This document shows, piece after piece, positions 49,969-54,519 of a stretch of DNA of 54,519 bases. A program made the translations under genes and the position numbers. The notes beneath the pieces are model-generated. The model saw only the letters and a list, made by a program, of their open reading frames with translations. It did no database searches and was not told the origin of the DNA. Origin of the DNA: Filibacter tadaridae. Its GTDB lineage: Bacteria > Bacillota > Bacilli > Bacillales_A > Planococcaceae. Each line of letters begins with the position of its first letter. Within the stretch, counting starts at the first letter, position 1. The stretch covers positions 1-54,519 of the forward strand of contig NZ_UXAV01000014.1 of NCBI RefSeq assembly GCF_900609045.1, written 5' to 3'.

Positions 49969-50965
49969 GTAACCCCTCCTGCATACTGAGTACCAATTGT
50001 TCCATCAGAAGTGTACGATTCATATTGCTATGCAGACGTTTTTTCGCCTGTAGAATCGCTTCCATATTGGCAGACAGATAGCTGTAAGTCATCTTCATCG
50101 CGCATCCTTTGAAAAACTCTTGCTGATCCGGAAACGTCGGCGTGGATTGCAATCCCGCTTTATACGCTACAATATCTCGATAGGCGTATAGAAGAAGGTT
50201 TAATCCGCGGTCGGTCTCTTCCTTCTCTTTAAACAGTGGAGACCACTCCGATTGGATGAACAATAATGTTTCATGAACTTGGGAATCCAATGCTTCAACC
50301 AATTTTAACACTGTCTTTCGCATGTGTGCAAATTGATCTTCACTTGCGAGATGAATTGCTTCGTCGAGATTCGCCGTCATTGTCGTGACAGTCGCCGCCA
50401 TCGTTGAAGTAATCCCCATTCTCACAAGCTCCTCTATCATTACTTTTCGTGAGGGTGGAAGAAATGGAATCCGCTGGCATCTTGATTGGATAGTGGGCAA
50501 AATTGATTGGTACGAGTCAGTCATAAGAATCGCTGTCACGACTCCTTCTGGTTCTTCAAGGAACTTAAGAAGAGTATTTGCAGCGGCAACATTCATCTTG
50601 TCTGCCTGTGCAATAATATAAATCTTCCTACCCGACTCATAACCTTTCTTCGTCATCGCAAAAATGAGGTTGGACATTTGTTCCTTTTTAATAGCCTGTC
50701 CATCTGGTCGAATAATCGTTATGTTTGGATGATTGCCAGATGCTATACGTCGGCAAGAGTGGCATGTTTCACAAGGTACAGAATTTCCAGGATTTTCGCA
50801 AAGGAGCAGTTTTGCAAAAAAAAGTGCCGCGGCTTCTTTTCCCGTACCGTTTCCCCCGTCGAACAGATAAGCATGGCCAATTCGACCCGTTCGATACGTG
50901 GAACACAATCGTTCAACAACAGCTTTCTGTTCCTTAAAGAGTCGCACATCTTTTTCCTCTCCCAT
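49958..50965 (-). CDS. holB: DNA polymerase III delta' subunit
   Basis: 335 aa clamp-loader subunit. The degenerate nucleotide-binding region AYLFDGGNGTGKEAAALFFAK is followed by a zinc module (CENPGNSVPCETCHSC), then IIAQADKMNVAAANTLLKFLEEP. The P-loop here (GGNGTGKE) is closer to a real Walker A than in E. coli delta'. Starts a unit with ricT. Confidence 0.94.
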   Translation of the reverse strand: MGEEKDVRLFKEQKAVVERLCSTYRTGRIGHAYLFDGGNGTGKEAAALFFAKLLLCENPGNSVPCETCHSCRRIASGNHPNITIIRPDGQAIKKEQMSNLIFAMTKKGYESGRKIYIIAQADKMNVAAANTLLKFLEEPEGVVTAILMTDSYQSILPTIQSRCQRIPFLPPSRKVMIEELVRMGITSTMAATVTTMTANLDEAIHLASEDQFAHMRKTVLKLVEALDSQVHETLLFIQSEWSPLFKEKEETDRGLNLLLYAYRDIVAYKAGLQSTPTFPDQQEFFKGCAMKMTYSYLSANMEAILQAKKRLHSNMNRTLLMEQLVLSMQEGLLVV

Positions 50966-50997
50966 GATAAATCCCTCCTTTATAAAAGAAAAGTAAC

Positions 50998-51106
50998 AGC
51001 GTCTAGCTTAGAGGCGACAGGCATAAGGCGTAGCGGCGTTCTTTGCCCGGGAAGGATGCAGTTCAATCCTTCCTAGCTCAGCCGACTTATGACCCAAGCC
51101 CCTAAC
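50998..51106 (+). repeat. Dispersed intergenic repeat, copy 5 (full-length)
   Basis: About 109 bp. GAGGCGACAGGCATAAGGCG at the left and GACTTATGACCCAAGCCCC at the right match copy 4; CATAAG and CTTATG are inverted. Inside is a perfect hairpin, GGAAGGAT (51050-51057) with ATCCTTCC (51066-51073). Lies between holB and the yaaR terminator. Confidence 0.78.
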
Positions 51107-51154
51107 GAATAACAAGGTGTTTTTTTATATTATAATTTTGTTCTTTACTTTTCA

Positions 51155-51190
51155 AAAAACCCGTGTTTCCAATACGGCAGAAAACACGGG
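51155..51190 (-). terminator. yaaR terminator
   Basis: On the minus strand CCCGTGTTTTC pairs with GGAAACACGGG around about 10 bases, followed by TTTTTT. It overlaps the end of yaaR's stop region (51192) and ends the decarboxylase-tmk-darA-yaaR unit. Confidence 0.88.
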
Positions 51191-51191
51191 A

Positions 51192-51632
51192 TTACATGTA
51201 TAGATTAATAAGAAGTCCTTTGATTTCGCCGATTTTAGCTAACAAATCAATAGATGTCTTTTCCTGATTCAACAAGTCTTCAGCCAGTTCAATTAACTTT
51301 TCATCGATTGTTTCAACGAGCTTCAATCGTCGGCCTTCGCCATATTGGTTCCAAGTATGAGACTGTTTAAGCTCCATGCCTGAATCGACCGCCTCTTTCA
51401 AAAAACGTTTGATAAGCATTTTGAATTTAGCCATATCCCGTAAGTTTCGTGACCGGGCAATTCGATTGCCAACAGCTGAGATATCCCCGAAGAGTCTCGT
51501 AATTTGCTCACCATGAAGACGCTGTTCTTGTTTAACAACCATTTGACCAAACCGTGTCCCACCTTGAGTCGTTTGTAAAGGGTCATTTCTTAACTTGTCT
51601 AGACCGGTGCGATAGTCACTGTTGACTTTCAC
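51192..51632 (-). CDS. yaaR: YaaR family protein (DUF327)
   Basis: 146 aa, mostly helical (KFKMLIKRFLKEAVDSGMELKQSHTWNQYGEGRRLKLVETIDEKLIELAEDLL by eye typical of DUF327, quoted here only in part). Function unknown; always near darA and holB in Bacillales. Follows darA by 19 bp. Confidence 0.85.
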   Translation of the reverse strand: MKVNSDYRTGLDKLRNDPLQTTQGGTRFGQMVVKQEQRLHGEQITRLFGDISAVGNRIARSRNLRDMAKFKMLIKRFLKEAVDSGMELKQSHTWNQYGEGRRLKLVETIDEKLIELAEDLLNQEKTSIDLLAKIGEIKGLLINLYM

Positions 51633-51651
51633 TCCTGTTCACCTCTGCCCA

Positions 51652-52008
<357 letters not shown>

Positions 52009-52031
52009 TTAGTATATCATGAATTAACTGA

Positions 52032-52664
52032 TTAGATGAGTCGTGAGCTTATAATTTCGCTAACATTTTCAATTACCTGCAGTTGCGAAAGCGATGCATC
52101 GGTTACGACAATCCGATCTGGATATCGGTGGATAAGCTCTTTATACCCATTATATACATCACGATGAAATTGCATGCCTTCTTCATCCAGCCTATTTTTT
52201 TCACGATCACTATTCTTTGCAATCCTTGCAAGACCTTCTTCTGGATCAATATCAAAAAACACAGTCAAATCCGGTATCGTATTTCCAATCGCAAACTCAT
52301 TAATCGACAGAACCTCATCGATTCCAAGTCCACGTGCGTGCCCCTGATAAGCAAGCGAGCTGTCAATGAAGCGATCGCATAAGACAATGAAGCCCTTATC
52401 CAACGCAGGAATGATCTTTTCTACAAGATGTTGTCGTCTGGCAGCCGCATAGAGCAGCGCTTCCGTCTTCGCATCCATTTCAACATGTTCATTATCCAGG
52501 ATAATCCCACGTATTTTTTCTGCGATACGGATCCCTCCGGGTTCACGCGTGATGATGACACTCCATCCCTCCTCTTTCAAGAAGTCGAATAGCTTTGAAA
52601 TGACTGTTGTCTTCCCCGCGCCTTCCGGTCCTTCGAACGTGATGAATTTCCCTTTATATACCAT
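52032..52664 (-). CDS. tmk: Thymidylate kinase
   Basis: 210 aa. P-loop [12 protein letters not shown] (8-19), DR(F) motif in [15 protein letters not shown], and TREPGG typical of dTMP kinases. Makes dTDP. Follows the decarboxylase gene by 16 bp. Confidence 0.97.
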   Translation of the reverse strand: MVYKGKFITFEGPEGAGKTTVISKLFDFLKEEGWSVIITREPGGIRIAEKIRGIILDNEHVEMDAKTEALLYAAARRQHLVEKIIPALDKGFIVLCDRFIDSSLAYQGHARGLGIDEVLSINEFAIGNTIPDLTVFFDIDPEEGLARIAKNSDREKNRLDEEGMQFHRDVYNGYKELIHRYPDRIVVTDASLSQLQVIENVSEIISSRLI

Positions 52665-52680
52665 GGTATTCCTCCGCTCT

Positions 52681-54102
52681 TCATTTTACTACGAGTAATT
52701 GTTTTTCTTTTAATCGGATAGTCCCTTGGATTTTAGCTTCCAGTCGAACTAACTCCTTTATTGCCCTAATATGCCTGTCCAACACTGCCTCCCCGGCTAT
52801 CAAAAGCGGGATACCGGGGGGATAAGGAATAACAGACGCGGCAGCAACACGCCCTAATGCTTCTTCAAAAGTAACCCACTCCGTCTCCATCCCTTCAATT
52901 TCCTTGAATGTATAGACGGGGCAGGAAATTTCTTCATCTATCGTCAATGCCTCAGTTGTATGTGAAAACTTACCCGACTCTTTCAGCTTCGCGACTGCCG
53001 ACTCAATCTTTTTTGCTATTTCAGCAAAGGAATAAGCAATCCCCGTTTTTAATAAAGGTAAAACAAAAAGAACCTGGTATGCATCGGCAAGTTCCGTATA
53101 GATCCCTTCCAATTCCAACGCATCTTGTACATCAAAGCCACTATATCCGTGTATACGTACAAGAAGTTTCAACGGGTCATCCATTTCGACAGTTTGAAGT
53201 TCTGCTATCTTCTCTAGTTTCCCAATGAAGATACCACGTTTTTCCATGAAATGTACTTTATCCTCTTCATCATAGGATTCTGCATAAGCTCGTGCATCAT
53301 CCAGAGAAGCCATAAGTAAATACGATGGGCTACTCGACTGTAGCATCCTTAAATAATAGGCCACTTTTTCATATGAGAGTAAATCTGAACGAACATGTAA
53401 ATAAGACGCCATCGTCATCGCAGGTAGTGTTTTATGCGCTGAATGTACAACCACATCCGCACCCATCTCCAGTGCTGAGCGCGGAAACGGTTTACCGACA
53501 ACGAAATGGGCACCATGCGCTTCATCAACAAGGACAGGTACTTTGTATAAATGGCATAACCGAATCACCTCTTGCAACTCCGTGCCCGCTGCACCGTAAT
53601 AGGTTGGATATGTAAGAACAACCGCCTTCGCCTCCGGGTACACCTGTAACGCCCGCTTAACCTGCCCAGCTGTCACTGTCCCAACCGTCTGGGTAAAAGC
53701 ATCCCATGCAGGTGAGATGAACACCGGAACCGCACCCGTCAATTCAATTGCATGGAATATCGATTTATGCGCATTTCGCTGAACGATGACTGTATCTCCC
53801 GCACGGCACGTTGCATAGATCATCGCCAAATTGCCGACCGTCGATCCGTTAACAAGAAAAAAACTGCAATCCGAAGCGTATAGTGAAGCTAACCTTCGTT
53901 GTGCTTCTTCTATGACTCCTTCCGGTTCATGTAAATCATCAAGTCCTTCAAGTTCAGTAACATCATAATAAAGGGACGAGCGCAATTCATCCGGCAAACC
54001 GGAAAGCATCCCATTCTTATGCCCAGGTACGTGAAACGAAACCGGGTTTGCTGCCCTAAATGTATTCAACGCTTGAACAAGCGGACGATCCGTGTATCTC
54101 AT
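52681..54102 (-). CDS. Orn/Lys/Arg decarboxylase family protein (YaaO type)
   Basis: 473 aa, PLP fold type [10 protein letters not shown] at residues 23-31, [10 protein letters not shown], the cofactor Asp in VDEAHGAHF and the Schiff-base lysine in SAHKTLPAM are present; the C-terminal domain of the family follows. It lacks the N-terminal wing domain of inducible E. coli enzymes, like YaaO and SpeA of Bacillus. Substrate (Arg, Lys or Orn) cannot be read from sequence. Confidence 0.92.
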   Translation of the reverse strand: MRYTDRPLVQALNTFRAANPVSFHVPGHKNGMLSGLPDELRSSLYYDVTELEGLDDLHEPEGVIEEAQRRLASLYASDCSFFLVNGSTVGNLAMIYATCRAGDTVIVQRNAHKSIFHAIELTGAVPVFISPAWDAFTQTVGTVTAGQVKRALQVYPEAKAVVLTYPTYYGAAGTELQEVIRLCHLYKVPVLVDEAHGAHFVVGKPFPRSALEMGADVVVHSAHKTLPAMTMASYLHVRSDLLSYEKVAYYLRMLQSSSPSYLLMASLDDARAYAESYDEEDKVHFMEKRGIFIGKLEKIAELQTVEMDDPLKLLVRIHGYSGFDVQDALELEGIYTELADAYQVLFVLPLLKTGIAYSFAEIAKKIESAVAKLKESGKFSHTTEALTIDEEISCPVYTFKEIEGMETEWVTFEEALGRVAAASVIPYPPGIPLLIAGEAVLDRHIRAIKELVRLEAKIQGTIRLKEKQLLVVK

Positions 54103-54131
54103 AGCTACTTACACTTCCTTTATCTACCCCT

Positions 54132-54137
54132 ATTATA
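54132..54137 (-). promoter_or_regulatory. -10 element for the decarboxylase operon
   Basis: Perfect TATAAT on the minus strand about 30 bp before the start codon, without a recognisable -35. It implies the transcript begins near 54125, so the structured element further upstream is not in this leader. Confidence 0.5.
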
Positions 54138-54222
54138 ATGGATGCCAGTACTTTAAGCAGTTCATATCTTCTTGAATGGTCATTCACTGAAGTATTGGGG
54201 CTCCTTGTGATTCAATTGGCAG

Positions 54223-54322
54223 AACTACAGACTTAGTCGAACGGGAAAGCCCGCTGCATTAGCTTAAGGCTCAGACTGTAGTAAAACTACAGAAACTATG
54301 GCATTTGCCTACAGTCTTTTTT
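54223..54322 (+). ncRNA. Riboswitch-like structured element of unknown class
   Basis: One CTGTAG (54276-54281) can pair with three CTACAG segments: 54225-54230 (closing a junction that contains the hairpin CGGG-AAAG-CCCG at 54242-54253 and AGC-TTAAG-GCT at 54261-54271), 54287-54292 (a short hairpin with AAA loop), or 54309-54314. The last extends to a 9-bp stem (54273-54281 with 54309-54317) followed by TTTTTT, an intrinsic terminator on the plus strand. I do not recognise a known class, and no plus-strand gene follows. The remaining 54103-54222 and 54323-54377 hold nothing else I can support. Confidence 0.5.
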
Positions 54323-54377
54323 CTTTTATGATGGTAACACTACTAGAAAAGTTGATTTTCTATTTGTTTTTGAGCAT

Positions 54378-54408
54378 AAAAAAAGCCACTGCTTTTCAGC
54401 AATGACTT
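54378..54408 (-). terminator. rRNA operon terminator after 5S
   Basis: An 11-bp stem (54398-54408 with 54383-54393, G-U pairs) with TTTC/GAAA loop, followed on the minus strand by TTTTTTT. It ends the right-hand rRNA operon. Confidence 0.88.
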
Positions 54409-54411
54409 TCT

Positions 54412-54519
<108 letters not shown>

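Overview
This window is a chromosomal segment of a low-to-medium GC, endospore-forming Firmicute. Gene order and gene content point to Bacillales, and I infer a Planococcaceae member of the Sporosarcina type. Spore-former status is supported by spoIIE, spoVT, spoVG, yabP, yabQ, fin, sspF, ricT and a Spo0E-like gene. Nearly every gene is on the minus strand. Read as the reverse complement, the segment follows the Bacillus subtilis core block that runs from the rRNA operon before yaaO to the rRNA operon after lysS. The window is bounded by two rRNA operons in the same orientation: a 5S gene at the right edge (54412-54519) and the first bases of a 16S gene at the left edge (1-51), whose leader and promoter lie at 52-311.

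In the direction of transcription (right to left) the layout is as follows. First comes a decarboxylase-tmk-darA-yaaR-holB-ricT-yabA-trmN6-yazA-rsmI replication, signalling and RNA-modification block. The divergent pair abrB(+)/metS(-) follows, then tatD, the yabE-type G5/3D protein, rnmV-rsmA, veg, sspF, ispE, and purR-ridA. Next are spoVG, glmU-prs, rplY(ctc), pth-fin-mfd and spoVT. An iron-uptake insertion occupies 22.7-27.9 kb. After it come the flippase, mazG, rqcP, yabP-yabQ, divIC and yabR, then a tRNA-Met on the opposite strand. The left part holds spoIIE, tilS-hpt-ftsH, coaX-hslO-prsA-like, cysK, the folate block pabB-pabC-folP-folB-folK, a dus remnant and lysS.

Regulatory logic can be read at several loci: tandem Spo0A boxes at abrB, a 21-bp-spaced promoter with a Spo0A-like box at spoIIE, a sigma-H promoter at spoVG, a sigma-B promoter at rplY/ctc, a sigma-E promoter at yabP, Fur boxes in the iron locus, and near-consensus sigma-A promoters at veg, yabE, yabR and the tRNA. 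Intrinsic terminators divide the minus strand into short transcription units. In two places the terminator of one gene overlaps the promoter of the next.

The less ordinary parts are: (i) an accessory siderophore-iron module (fused FecCD-type permease, binding lipoprotein, ATPase, FhuF-like reductase) with a small Spo0E-like gene, set between the flippase gene and spoVT; (ii) five copies of a short dispersed intergenic repeat, all in the same orientation; (iii) a riboswitch-like element of mutually exclusive hairpins ending in a terminator beside the 5S gene, with no gene after it; (iv) a 42-bp tandem repeat; (v) losses relative to the B. subtilis order as I remember it (pabA, yazB, intact dus, yabG, yabS/yabT, csfB/xpaC/yaaN). 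I saw no transposase, prophage or CRISPR array. Start sites were re-chosen from ribosome binding sites where the longest frame was implausible.
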